Of a stretch of 41,614 nt of DNA, positions 25,385-35,298 are shown piece after piece (the first letter of the stretch is position 1; each line of letters begins with the position of its first letter). The notes under the pieces are model-generated. The model saw nothing but the letters and a program-made list of their open reading frames with translations, ran no database searches and was not told the origin of the DNA. The position numbers were made by a program, and so were the translations under genes. Source of the stretch: an uncultured bacterium (lineage in GTDB: Bacteria; Cyanobacteriota; Vampirovibrionia; Gastranaerophilales; Gastranaerophilaceae); assembly GCA_949284415.1 (NCBI GenBank), contig CASDVM010000041.1, positions 1 through 41,614 on the forward strand. Reading direction: 5' to 3'.

Positions 25385-26238
25385 TATAAAAACACTTTCT
25401 TCAACTTAATTCTGTCATTTTCCGCCGTACCGACAGCGCAAATTTCATTTTTATTATAAACCAAAATAACAACACTGCCATGCTCTATATTTTTATTTAT
25501 TATCGGCATACCATTACGGATTTTTTTAAGCCCGCTGTCATCTGCAAAATATTTAGGATAATCAAGCATATCTGCAGGGTTAATGAGATTGTCCGAAACA
25601 TTCATATCGTCTCTAAGTACGATAGAATCTTCAATCCTGAAATTACCGGCCTGTGTTCTGACAAGTTTTATTAAATGTGCACCGCACTCAAGTATTTGTC
25701 CGAGATCATAAGCAATTGTTCTGATATACGTACCTTTTGAGCATTTAATCAAAATTTCCGCCTGCTGCAAATCAAAATTAAACGATTTTAACTCTATATT
25801 TTCAATTGTAACTTTTCTGGGCTGAACCTCGATTATCTCGCCCTTTCTTGCGTATTCATAAAGTTTTTTCCCCTTAACCTTTATTGCAGAATACAAAGGC
25901 GGTGTCTGTAAAATTTCTCCCTTGAAATTCTCAAGCGCTCTTTTAACATCTTCTTCATATACTTTTTTATCGGATGTAAAAACGATTTCTCCGTCCTTGT
26001 CGTAAGTTGTTGTAGATGCACCGAATTGAACCGTTGCGAGATATTCCTTATCATCTTTTAAATATTCGATAAGACGGGTCGCCTTGCCGATACAAACAGG
26101 CAGAACACCTTCCGCGAAAGGATCAAGCGTTCCGGTATGACCGATTTGTTTTATACCCGTAATTTTTCTCATCTTTGCAACAACATCATGAGAAGTTATT
26201 CCTGCAGGTTTGTAAATATTTAAGAAGCCGAAGAGCAC
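25384..26238 (-). CDS. truB: tRNA pseudouridine-55 synthase, TruB
   Basis: Isomerises U55 in the T-arm of all tRNAs. Motifs in 284 aa: KPAGITSHDVV (10-20), the catalytic D39 in GHTGTLDPFAEG, and later TPPLYSAIKVKGKKLYEYARKG plus the KCSKGTYIRTIAYDLG RNA-binding segment. It shares one base with the rbfA stop at 26238 and one base with the DUF2993 start at 25384, so translation is coupled throughout the operon. Confidence 0.97.
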   Translation of the reverse strand: MLFGFLNIYKPAGITSHDVVAKMRKITGIKQIGHTGTLDPFAEGVLPVCIGKATRLIEYLKDDKEYLATVQFGASTTTYDKDGEIVFTSDKKVYEEDVKRALENFKGEILQTPPLYSAIKVKGKKLYEYARKGEIIEVQPRKVTIENIELKSFNFDLQQAEILIKCSKGTYIRTIAYDLGQILECGAHLIKLVRTQAGNFRIEDSIVLRDDMNVSDNLINPADMLDYPKYFADDSGLKKIRNGMPIINKNIEHGSVVILVYNKNEICAVGTAENDRIKLKKVFL

Positions 26239-26582
26239 TACAATTCTCCGCGTGAAATTTTATCAATAATCTCGCTGACCTTAGAACCTTTTTCCAGAGA
26301 ATCAGTATAAACAAATTTCAATTCAGGCGTAAGACGCAGGCGTATACGTTTTCCGACTTCGTAACGAATTTTCGGCGTGCTTTTTTCTATTATTTCTTTT
26401 GTCTTTTCTACCTGTTCATCAGAACCGAGTATACTATATATAACTTTTGCAAAAGAATTATCATGAGAAACTTCTACATCCAATACAGATACAACACCTG
26501 CCAAACCTCTGATTTCTTTTCTCAAAATATCAGAAATATCTCTCATTAATTCTTTTCTAACACGTTCGTTTCTTAGAGTCAT
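26238..26582 (-). CDS. rbfA: Ribosome-binding factor A
   Basis: Small KH-fold protein for 16S rRNA maturation and cold adaptation; 114 aa. Typical features: an N-terminal RVRKELMRDISDILRKE helix, DVEVSHDNSFAKVIYSI strand, and RIRLRLTPELKFVYTDS ending the KH fold. A perfect TATAAT lies upstream on the minus strand (26609-26604), with weak -35, so the rbfA-truB operon probably has its own promoter. In most bacteria rbfA follows infB; here a converging prepilin-like gene and a repeat separate them. Confidence 0.95.
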   Translation of the reverse strand: MTLRNERVRKELMRDISDILRKEIRGLAGVVSVLDVEVSHDNSFAKVIYSILGSDEQVEKTKEIIEKSTPKIRYEVGKRIRLRLTPELKFVYTDSLEKGSKVSEIIDKISRGEL

Positions 26583-26603
26583 AATTATCTCCTTGGTACA
26601 AAA

Positions 26604-26609
26604 ATTATA
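26604..26609 (-). promoter_or_regulatory. -10 box of the rbfA operon
   Basis: Perfect TATAAT on the minus strand, 22 bases before the rbfA ATG. No convincing -35 at the right spacing, so this is provisional. Confidence 0.4.
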
Positions 26610-26669
26610 ACATGAAATACCGAAAAATTAATAAACCAACTATTTATTTTTTGGGAATAATATACAAGT

Positions 26670-26776
26670 TTCCACTAAATATGCGTAATACTGTCATGCT
26701 GAACTTGTTTCAGCATCTCAAAACAACGAGACCCTGAAACGAGTTCAGGGTATATTTCTAGCCATTTTTAGTGGAA
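26670..26776. mobile_element. MITE-like palindromic element
   Basis: Ten-base perfect terminal inverted repeats, TTCCACTAAA (26670-26679) and TTTAGTGGAA (26767-26776), enclose two further perfect hairpins: GCTGAA/TTCAGC (26699-26704 with 26710-26715) and ACCCTGAA/TTCAGGGT (26731-26738 with 26744-26751). No coding frame. Hairpins containing TCATGCTGAACTTGTTTCAG are a well-known style of dispersed bacterial repeat. No target duplication can be seen with confidence. It sits between rbfA and the prepilin-like gene. Confidence 0.6.
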
Positions 26777-26806
26777 TTTGCTATATAAGTTCTTATTTTT
26801 TTTAGC

Positions 26807-26837
26807 TTGACAAATTATAAAACATAGTAAATAATAT
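26807..26837 (+). promoter_or_regulatory. Promoter of the 26861-27617 prepilin-like gene
   Basis: Consensus TTGACA (26807-26812) with AATAAT (26830-26835) at 17 bases or TAATAT (26832-26837) at 19. An AGGAGG ribosome binding site and ATG follow at 26848 and 26861. Confidence 0.6.
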
Positions 26838-26860
26838 ATAAAGAATAGGAGGCAAAAATT

Positions 26861-27617
26861 ATGGATTTAAGAGAGCTTAGAATTGCCCCCCCCCCGCGCG
26901 AAGTTAGCATATATCAAAGGTTTAAGGGCTAAAAATTTTTCTGCATTTACTCTGGCTGAAGTTTTGATTACTTTAGGAATTACAGGTATAGTTGCAGCAC
27001 TGACAATGCCTGCATTAATCAGTCATCACAAAAAAATTGAGACATCCGCAAGACTGAAAAAATTCTATTCTTCAATGGAACAGGCAATAAGGCTTAGTGA
27101 AATCGATAACGGAGACTCAAGAGAGTGGATAAAAGCATCCATACAAAAAGATGAAAACGGGGATAAAGACTTTGAAGCCAATGGAAGAGCATCAAAAGAA
27201 TTTTTTATGACATATCTTGCGCCATATTTTAAATATATCAAAATTACTGACGGCCAGAATTTTACAGATAAAAACGGGAATAAAACTGGTAGCGGAACAC
27301 AAGGCTCTGTTTATCTTGCAGACGGTTCGTATTTCAGATTTAACAACGGCGCCTGTATGGATTTCATTTTTGATGCCAATGGAAATGCAAAGCCAAATGT
27401 TGTAGGGAGAGACACATTTGTATTTTATATGTGTTTTTCGGATTCAACGAGAAAATCCGTTTGCGGAAACGGTAATAAAGCATTCTGCACAAAACGGCAA
27501 GCTTACAATAATAGAACCGAACTTATAAATGCCTGTAAAACAAATGTATATTATTGTTCAGCACTTCTTGAATATGACAACTGGGAATTCAGAGAAGACT
27601 ACCCATATAGACTATAA
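26861..27617 (+). pseudogene. Prepilin-like (type II/IV pseudopilin) gene, out of frame at a C10 tract
   Basis: The well-placed start is ATG 26861 behind AGGAGG. That frame runs through ten C (26886-26895) and stops at 26930-26932 after 23 codons. The prepilin body is in the next frame (from TTG 26883 at the earliest). With 9 or 12 C the two would join as MDLRELRIAPPRAK followed by LAYIKGLRAKNFS and the cleavage motif A-FTLAEVLITLG. The mature part has the prepilin N-helix (GIVAALTMPALI), an FYSSMEQAIRLSE segment and a Gly/Asn-rich C-terminal domain with six or more Cys. It could be phase variable, a true pseudogene, or a length error in the assembly. Its last 6 bases overlap the converging infB end. 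Confidence 0.7.
26886..26895 (+). repeat. C10 homopolymer in the prepilin-like gene 5' end
   Basis: Ten consecutive C, nine codons after the ATG at 26861. Counts of 9 or 12 put the start in frame with the prepilin body; 10 does not. No other long C or G run exists in the window except at 133-142 (and its copy at the end). Confidence 0.9.
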
Positions 27618-30110
27618 ACTTGATCTTTCAACTTCTTCTTTAGTTGAAACTTCTATAATATCGCCGACCTCAATATCGTTCCATTTTGCAAATGAAATAC
27701 CGCATTCAAAACCTTGAGCAACTTCTTTTACATCGTCTTTAAAGCGTTTCAATTGATCTATTGCTCCGCGGAATATTTCTTTACCGTCTCTGTAAATAAC
27801 AGCATCCTTGCTTCTTACAATCTTGCCTTCCGTTACGTAACAGCCTGCAATTCTGGTTGTCTTACCGATTGTAAATACCTGGCGAACTTCAGCTTTACCA
27901 AGTTCAACTTCTTTAATTTCAGGCTGTAATAGTGAAAGCATTGTCTTTTCAATATCTTCCAAAATCTGATAAATAATATCATATTTTTTAATAGTAACGC
28001 CTTCTCTTTCTGCAGCTGCAAGAGCGTTCGCATCTTCTTTTACGGTGAAACCTAAAATTAAAGCATTCGATGCTGATGCGAGCATTACATCGGCTTCCGA
28101 GATATCACCTACACCTACGTGTATAATTTTTGTCTTTATTTCATTAGATTCAAGCTGTGCAATGGCCTGCGAAACAGCTTCCGCAGAACCGTTTGTATTT
28201 GCTTTAATAATCAAATTCAACTGCGGTATATCATCTTCACCCGCTGCTGCTTCACGGCGGACATGTGCAGGAAGCATATTTTCAAGACGCTTGTTGCGTT
28301 CTTTTTCTTTCCGCTGTTCAACAATTGCCTTCATTTCTTTTTCGTTTTGAACAACTTCAAAATAATCACCTGCCTGCGGAACTTCCGTTAAACCTAAAAT
28401 TTCAACAGGAGTAGAAGGCTCAGCTTTTTGAATTCTTTCACCGGAGTCAGATAATAAAGCTCTTACACGACCGCATGCCGTACCGACAACAATGCAGTTG
28501 CCGACACGTAATGTTCCGTTTTGAACAAGTAATGTCGCAACAGGGCCTTTACCCTTATCAAGGTTTGCTTCAATTACAACCCCTGATGCTTCTGCCTTAG
28601 GATTTGCTTTTAAATCCTGAACTTCAGCTACAAGAAGAATATATTCCAAAAGTTCATCAATACCTGTTCCCTGCAAAGCCGAGACTTTAACAACAATTGT
28701 TTCTCCGCCCCATTCTTCAGGAACTAAACCGTGTTCGGTCAACTGTTGTAAAACCCTGTCAGGATTTGCATCAGGCTTATCAATTTTGTTAACTGCAACT
28801 ATAATCGGGACATCAGCGGCTTTTGCGTGGTTAATAGCTTCAATTGTCTGAGGCATTATACCGTCATCAGCAGCAACAACCAGAATTGCAATATCAGTTG
28901 CTTTAGCTCCGCGCGCTCTCATCTCGGTAAACGCTTCATGCCCGGGAGTATCAACAAATACGATTTTCTTTTCTTTGTTATTATCGAGATAAACGGTATA
29001 AGCACCGATAGATTGAGTTATACCGCCAACTTCCGTTGCAACAATTTTGTGTTTTGAAGCTCTGATACTGTCTAATAATGTTGTTTTACCGTGATCAACA
29101 TGTCCCATAATACTTACAACAGGCGCACGTTTTTTAAGCAATTTTTTATCAACTTCCGTTAACTTTTTAACTTTTTCTTCTTTTTCAAGTTCTTCTTCCA
29201 TATAGGCATCTAAATCTTCATCAAGAACTTCAAGGTTGTATTCGGCGCATACTTTTTTAATAACATCAATGTCTATAAGCTGGTTAACAGTTGCCATTAT
29301 ACCATTAAGCATAAGAAATTTAACAATTTCTGCAGGAGTTTTTTGAATTTTTTCGGAAAGCTCGCTGATTGTCATTGCTCTGTTTACGACAATCTGCGTA
29401 ACCTGTTCCGTTTCTTCCTCTTTATGCGTACGTTTTTTATGTTTTTGAGCTGCGGCTTTTTCTAATGATATTCTTTCCTGCTCTTCTTTTTTAGAATTAA
29501 AATCTTTTCCTTTTTTCTTGCCGTCTGCGCGTCTTCTGCCTCCGCCTTTATTTTCGTAAATATCTTGAGAAATAATTGTTCTCTGTATAGGTTTTCTTTC
29601 ACCGGAGGGTTTTTCAAACGGTTTTTTACCTGCCGGAGCACCGTCTTTTTTAGGCGGGAAAGTTTTTTCACCTTTAGCCGGTCTTTCAGATCGCGGAGGG
29701 AATTTCCGTCCTTCCTGAGCCGGTTTATCAGATTTTTCACCTGCAGGCTTTTGCGGTGCACGTCTTACTATTTCAAGACGGTTCTGCGGTTTTGGTTTAA
29801 CAACTTCAACTCTCGGAACATTAACTTTTTTGGGTTCCTGTTCTTTTTTTGTTTCTTCCGGTTTCTTTTCTTCTACAGCCTGCGCTTCTGCAATTTTTGC
29901 CTTCTTTACAACAAATGCTTTCGGTTTTTTTGCTTCTTTAACACCGCCTGATGCAATAAATTCTTTTAATCTTTTTACCTGATCAAGTGTAAGCGTGCTT
30001 GAATGAGTTTTTCCCGTAATTGAAATTTGAGCCAGCTTTTCTATAACTTCTTTGCTCGTAAGCCCTAATTCTTTTGCTAATTCATTTATTCTTATTGTCT
30101 CAAAACTCAT
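27612..30110 (-). CDS. infB: Translation initiation factor IF-2
   Basis: GTPase that places initiator tRNA on the small ribosomal subunit; 832 aa. An N-terminal IF2N-like unit (1-55) is followed by a Lys/Pro/Glu/Arg-rich linker (about 60-235), a second IF2N domain (about 245-300) and the G domain with GHVDHGKT (336-343), [18 protein letters not shown] (387-394) and VNKID. Domains II, III and IV follow, ending with the [18 protein letters not shown] region. The start lies 11 bases inside rnpM. The 3' end overlaps the converging prepilin-like gene by 6 bases; no terminator is visible. Confidence 0.97.
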   Translation of the reverse strand: MSFETIRINELAKELGLTSKEVIEKLAQISITGKTHSSTLTLDQVKRLKEFIASGGVKEAKKPKAFVVKKAKIAEAQAVEEKKPEETKKEQEPKKVNVPRVEVVKPKPQNRLEIVRRAPQKPAGEKSDKPAQEGRKFPPRSERPAKGEKTFPPKKDGAPAGKKPFEKPSGERKPIQRTIISQDIYENKGGGRRRADGKKKGKDFNSKKEEQERISLEKAAAQKHKKRTHKEEETEQVTQIVVNRAMTISELSEKIQKTPAEIVKFLMLNGIMATVNQLIDIDVIKKVCAEYNLEVLDEDLDAYMEEELEKEEKVKKLTEVDKKLLKKRAPVVSIMGHVDHGKTTLLDSIRASKHKIVATEVGGITQSIGAYTVYLDNNKEKKIVFVDTPGHEAFTEMRARGAKATDIAILVVAADDGIMPQTIEAINHAKAADVPIIVAVNKIDKPDANPDRVLQQLTEHGLVPEEWGGETIVVKVSALQGTGIDELLEYILLVAEVQDLKANPKAEASGVVIEANLDKGKGPVATLLVQNGTLRVGNCIVVGTACGRVRALLSDSGERIQKAEPSTPVEILGLTEVPQAGDYFEVVQNEKEMKAIVEQRKEKERNKRLENMLPAHVRREAAAGEDDIPQLNLIIKANTNGSAEAVSQAIAQLESNEIKTKIIHVGVGDISEADVMLASASNALILGFTVKEDANALAAAEREGVTIKKYDIIYQILEDIEKTMLSLLQPEIKEVELGKAEVRQVFTIGKTTRIAGCYVTEGKIVRSKDAVIYRDGKEIFRGAIDQLKRFKDDVKEVAQGFECGISFAKWNDIEVGDIIEVSTKEEVERSSL

Positions 30111-30345
30111 TTATCAATTTTCCTTTCAAATCATCAGGTATTGAAGTTTTTAAAACTTTTGCAATTTTATTTTTTTTAAAAGCCGATTCAATACAAGATT
30201 TATTATAGCAGAGATATACTGATCTGCCAAATATTTTATTGCTGTGGTTTATAATTACGTCTCCGTGCGTGTTTTCCTTAGTAATCTTTATTAATTCATC
30301 CCTGTTTTTAACTTTACCGCATCCAACGCATTTTCTATCAACCAC
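30100..30345 (-). CDS. rnpM: RnpM/YlxR family RNA-binding protein
   Basis: Small (81 aa) RNA-binding protein of the former DUF448 family, known to bind RNase P RNA in Firmicutes. Motifs: RKCVGCGKVKNRDELIKI at the start, GRSVYLCYNKSCIESAFKK in the middle. Four Cys in CxxC-like spacing are present. It shares one base with the prfA stop and overlaps infB by 11 bases. The usual upstream gene nusA is replaced here by prfA. Confidence 0.92.
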   Translation of the reverse strand: MVDRKCVGCGKVKNRDELIKITKENTHGDVIINHSNKIFGRSVYLCYNKSCIESAFKKNKIAKVLKTSIPDDLKGKLINEF

Positions 30346-31427
30346 TAATTTACCTCAGCCAGTTTCTCCAATTTTAATTTTTGGTCGTGCTCTATCAGCA
30401 GATTTATTAATTCATCCAGATCACCGTCTATAACCGTATTTACATTCAAATTATGGTTAATTCTGTGATCTGTCAGACGACCTTGAGGGAAATTATAAGT
30501 TCTTATACGCTCGCTTCTGTCGCCTGTGCCTACCTGAGAACGGCGTAAATCCGTAATTTCCTTCATCTGTTTTTGCACTTCCATATCATAAAGTTTTGCT
30601 TTAAGGATTTGAAGCGCGCGTTCTTTGTTCTGAAGCTGCGAGCGTTCTTCCGTACAGAAAATCATAATCCCCGTAGGTTTGTGAAAAACTCTTGCGGCTG
30701 TTTCAACTTTGTTGACGTTTTGTCCGCCGGCACCGCCTGAACGTGCCGTTGTTATTTCCACATCATTCATATTAAGGTTAACTTCAACATCGTCAACTTC
30801 AGGCATAACAGCAACAGTAGCCGTAGATGTATGAACACGACCTTGAGATTCTGTCGCTGGAACCCTTTGAACTCTGTGAACACCCGATTCGTATTTCAAT
30901 TGGGAATAAACACCGTCTCCTTTTATTGATATTATAATTTCAGAGACACCGCCGGCTTCACATTCCGTTTTACCGAGCACCTGGGTCTGCCAGCCTTTTT
31001 TGTCTGCATATCTCATATACATTCTTGCAAGATCACCCGCGAAAATATTTGCTTCATCGCCGCCGGCTCCGCCACGAATTTCAAGCATAATATCTTTATC
31101 ATCCATCGGATCTCGCGGAAGAAGCAAAACTTTCATTCTTTGTTCATATTCAGGGAGCTTTGCTTCATTGCTTTCAATTTCAGCTTTGAGAAAACTTTTC
31201 ATTTCCTCGTCTTTTTCTTCGTGCATCATCTGTTTGGCTTCTTCTATCGCATCAACCGCCTTTTTCCACGCATAGTAAAGGTTTACGGTTTCTTCCATAG
31301 ACTTTCTTTGTTTGGAAAGATCCCTAAACTTGTTATAATCGTGTATTACGGCAGGATCGGAAAGAGTAACGCCGAGTTCATTATATTTTTTCTCTATCTG
31401 GAGAATTTTGTCTAACATATCTTTCAT
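30345..31427 (-). CDS. prfA: Peptide chain release factor 1
   Basis: Recognises UAA and UAG stop codons and triggers peptide release; 360 aa. The codon-reading PAT tripeptide is at 190-192 (PxT type, which distinguishes RF1 from RF2's SPF), and the catalytic GGQ at 234-236 in [12 protein letters not shown]. The promoter's -10 box ends only seven bases before ATG 31427, and no ribosome binding site lies between, so translation may be leaderless; an ATG three codons on (31418) is the alternative. It heads the prfA-rnpM-infB operon. Confidence 0.97.
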   Translation of the reverse strand: MKDMLDKILQIEKKYNELGVTLSDPAVIHDYNKFRDLSKQRKSMEETVNLYYAWKKAVDAIEEAKQMMHEEKDEEMKSFLKAEIESNEAKLPEYEQRMKVLLLPRDPMDDKDIMLEIRGGAGGDEANIFAGDLARMYMRYADKKGWQTQVLGKTECEAGGVSEIIISIKGDGVYSQLKYESGVHRVQRVPATESQGRVHTSTATVAVMPEVDDVEVNLNMNDVEITTARSGGAGGQNVNKVETAARVFHKPTGIMIFCTEERSQLQNKERALQILKAKLYDMEVQKQMKEITDLRRSQVGTGDRSERIRTYNFPQGRLTDHRINHNLNVNTVIDGDLDELINLLIEHDQKLKLEKLAEVN

Positions 31428-31433
31428 ACCCAG

Positions 31434-31461
31434 ATTATAACAGGAACAAAAATTTTTTCAA
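31434..31461 (-). promoter_or_regulatory. Promoter of the prfA-rnpM-infB operon
   Basis: On the minus strand TTGAAA (31461-31456) and perfect TATAAT (31439-31434) with 16-base spacing. The expected transcript start is at or next to the prfA ATG (31427). Confidence 0.65.
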
Positions 31462-31491
31462 AGGGATAAAAATTATACAAATATTATATGA

Positions 31492-31519
31492 TTGCACAAA
31501 TTCAAATTTTTTATATAAT
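31492..31519 (+). promoter_or_regulatory. Promoter of the DUF475 gene
   Basis: TTGCAC (31492-31497) and perfect TATAAT (31514-31519) with 16-base spacing. It excludes the in-frame ATG at 31488 and supports ATG 31557. It is back-to-back with the prfA promoter, about 30 bases away. Confidence 0.65.
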
Positions 31520-31556
31520 TGAAACATCTAAAACAAAACAACGAGGAGACAATAAA

Positions 31557-32633
31557 ATGTTAGAATACTTTTTAGGTTCATATATAGTAACTATTGCAGG
31601 GCTTATAGGCGCATACTTCTGGGGCGAGCATGTTCATAACGGCACAGGATTAACATGTGTTTTTATCGCAGTTGTTTTAGGCGTTCTTGAAGTCAGTTTA
31701 TCTTTTGACAATGCCGTAGTCAATGCAATGAAACTTGAAAAAATGAGCCACAAATGGAGACATCGTTTTTTAACCTGGGGTATAGTAATTGCAGTATTCG
31801 GTATGAGATTTTTGTTCCCTATACTTGTTGTTTCCATATTCGCAAAATTAAAAATGCTTGAAGTGGCAAATATTGCACTTACAAATGCCGACAAATATGC
31901 ATATTATCTTCATCAAACACACGCGCCGATTGTTACTTTCGGCGGAATGTTTTTGATAATGCTTTTTCTCAATTACTTTTTCAATCACGAAAAACAGGTT
32001 CACTGGATAAAACCTGTAGAATACTGGCTGGCACATTTTGACCATATAAAAGGAATTGAGGTTATTATTTCACTTCTGATGCTTCTTGCGACTCAAAATG
32101 TAGTGCCTGCAGAACAAAAAATTCATGTTATGATTGCAGGAATTTCAGGTATTATAACTTATCTTGCAATAGACGGATTTACTCATTATCTTGAAAAACA
32201 TGAAGAGATGCGCCTAGCAAGCTGCGCAGCAAAAGGGGCAGGCTGCACGGGACTGATAAGTTTTCTTTATCTTGAATTAATTGATGCATCTTTCTCGTTA
32301 GACGGAGTTTTGGGGGCATTTGCATTGAGTAAAGATATCATTATTATCTCAATAGGACTTGCAATCGGTGCAATGTTTGTACGTTCTCTGACAATAATGC
32401 TCGTTGAAAAGAAAACTCTTGCTAAATTTTTATATCTTGAACACGGTGCACACTGGGCAATAGGTGCTTTAGCATGTCTTATGCTTGTGTCAACGGTCAA
32501 AGAAATTCCGGAAGTCGTAACAGGCGGGATCGGGTTAGGTTTTATTGTTCTTGCATTTATATCATCGGTTATGCATAACAAAAAAATGGAAAGACTTCTC
32601 GCAGAAGAAAAAAACGGCGGTGAAAATGCTTAA
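31557..32633 (+). CDS. DUF475 (TerC/YkoY-like) integral membrane protein
   Basis: A multi-pass membrane protein of 358 aa from ATG 31557 (GAGGAG site). The signature region VFIAVVLGVLEVSLSFDNAV, with conserved Glu and Asp in a membrane helix, and its second-half counterpart LIDASFSLDGVLGAFALS are typical of the TerC/DUF475 superfamily. Members are linked to metal ion export, often manganese, and tellurite resistance; the substrate here is not shown by sequence. A glycosyltransferase gene overlaps its 3' end by 8 bases, suggesting co-translation. The transcript leader is only about 30 bases, too short for a manganese riboswitch. Confidence 0.86.
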   Translation: MLEYFLGSYIVTIAGLIGAYFWGEHVHNGTGLTCVFIAVVLGVLEVSLSFDNAVVNAMKLEKMSHKWRHRFLTWGIVIAVFGMRFLFPILVVSIFAKLKMLEVANIALTNADKYAYYLHQTHAPIVTFGGMFLIMLFLNYFFNHEKQVHWIKPVEYWLAHFDHIKGIEVIISLLMLLATQNVVPAEQKIHVMIAGISGIITYLAIDGFTHYLEKHEEMRLASCAAKGAGCTGLISFLYLELIDASFSLDGVLGAFALSKDIIIISIGLAIGAMFVRSLTIMLVEKKTLAKFLYLEHGAHWAIGALACLMLVSTVKEIPEVVTGGIGLGFIVLAFISSVMHNKKMERLLAEEKNGGENA

Positions 32634-33528
32634 ACTTCCGCTTATTTCATTTGTCGTAACTTCATACAACTATGAAAAATATATCCTTAAAACTCTTGAA
32701 AGTATTAAAGAACAAACTTATAAGAATTTTGAAATTATAGTTGTCGATGATTGCTCTAAAGATAATTCCTGCAAAGTTGTTGAAGAATTTATTTCTGATA
32801 ATCAGGAGCTAAGAATTACACTGATAAAACATGAAAAAAATTCAGGACAGCTTGCCTCAATGATAACAGGACTGAAAGCATCCGGCGGACAATTTATAAG
32901 CTTTATAGACAGTGATGATGTTTTATGCAAAGAATACGCTGCCTCACATGTCAGAGTCCATCTTGAAACTTCAGTTGCATTTACCTCTTGTCAAATAATT
33001 GAAATAGGTGAAGACGATGAAATACACACACTTAATTCAATTTCTTCACCTCAATCTAATGACTGCACGATTTTGGAACAAGTTCAAAATGATACAACAG
33101 GAATTGAAATTTTGTGCGACACGCCTGTTGAGTATAAAATTTTAAAACACAAACCTTTTGGAGGCTGGTACTGGTCGCCGAACAGCTCTGCAATGTTCAG
33201 AAAAACTTCAATTGAAATTCTTGAGTCTTACTCCGAAAAACAAAATTGGCGGATTTGTCCTGATAAATTTTTGTTTAATTTCGCACATCTGATCGGTGGT
33301 TCTGCTATAATATACAGACCTCTTATCGGCTACAGACGCCACAAAAATAATGCAGGGAACTGTACTCCCGTAACAGGCGATAAAAAACTCCACAGCGACT
33401 ATATTACAAAGATTAATATAGAAAACAACCTGAAAATCCGTCCCGAAACAATTAAATTTATATGGCAGGAAAGAAAAACTTTAGGCTGCCGTAATACTCT
33501 AAAGTTAATCTTACTGACCTTATTATGA
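32626..33528 (+). CDS. Family 2 glycosyltransferase
   Basis: Nucleotide-sugar-dependent transferase of the GT-A fold; 300 aa from ATG 32626. The start overlaps the DUF475 stop by 8 bases. Motifs: LISFVVTSYNYEKYI (nucleotide-binding strand, residues 6-20), VVDDCSKDNS (39-48), and the metal-binding DSDD (95-98, in place of DxD). A later Trp-rich segment (PFGGWYWSPNSSAMFRK) fits the acceptor region. No membrane helix. Substrate unknown; surface polysaccharide or lipopolysaccharide synthesis is the common role. Confidence 0.9.
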   Translation: MLKLPLISFVVTSYNYEKYILKTLESIKEQTYKNFEIIVVDDCSKDNSCKVVEEFISDNQELRITLIKHEKNSGQLASMITGLKASGGQFISFIDSDDVLCKEYAASHVRVHLETSVAFTSCQIIEIGEDDEIHTLNSISSPQSNDCTILEQVQNDTTGIEILCDTPVEYKILKHKPFGGWYWSPNSSAMFRKTSIEILESYSEKQNWRICPDKFLFNFAHLIGGSAIIYRPLIGYRRHKNNAGNCTPVTGDKKLHSDYITKINIENNLKIRPETIKFIWQERKTLGCRNTLKLILLTLL

Positions 33529-33889
33529 AACTAGAAATCAGGTTAGTATTTAAGATTTAAGATAAGTATGACACAGGGCATTAAGAGATATCGTTAAAAA
33601 GCCTGCCTTCTTGCCTTCTGTTCATCTGTTCTTCCAAATTGTCCCCGCCCTAACCCTCCTCATTCGGGGATGGAATTTAAAACTTTACCCTCTCTTGGGA
33701 GAGGGATTAAGGGAGAGGGTTTATTAGAAGGTAAGAAGCCAGGAAGATATGAAGGTAAGCCATTTACGTTAAAAAGCTATCTTCTTACCCTCTTATCTTC
33801 CGTAATAAGCCGAATTGTTCCGGCATAAGCCTCGCAAAGACATGCAAAGTTTATGCAAAACCAAATGTCATGAGTGGATCGGCACGCTC
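33529..33889. repeat. Composite repeat-rich spacer; copy 2 of the dispersed repeat (33602-33671)
   Basis: About 360 bases without a gene. It contains: a match to 2297-2354 (33602-33671); two imperfect direct copies of CGTTAAAAAGC plus CTTCTT.CC (33592-33620 and 33767-33790); CCCTCTC (33688-33694) able to pair with either of two GAGAGGG arms (33699-33705 or 33713-33719); and inverted pairs GGTAAGAAG/CTTCTTACC (33730-33738, 33781-33789) and GGAAGATA/TATCTTCC (33742-33749, 33794-33801). Richer in G+C than the surroundings. No transposase seen. Confidence 0.7.
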
Positions 33890-35170
<1,281 letters not shown>

Positions 35171-35298
35171 TCATCAGAAATTATATCAAAGAATACTGTT
35201 TTTATCTTTTTTTGTAAAAATTTCTTAATAATATCTTATACTTTGTCAAAAAAATTTCTTCAGTTGAGTTATAAATTAAGTAGTAAGGAGTTGTGCAA

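Noticed and set aside
28045-28391. Long open frames on the plus strand inside infB
   Set aside because: They are antisense shadows of infB codon use, with no start signals or recognisable protein pattern. The same holds for frames opposite nadB, the RND pump and prfA.
31520-31556. Manganese (yybP-ykoY) riboswitch before the DUF475 gene
   Set aside because: The leader from the promoter to the ATG is only about 30 bases, too short for the aptamer.
33529-33889. CRISPR array
   Set aside because: The repeats are few, imperfect and irregularly spaced, with no unique spacers of equal length and no cas genes.
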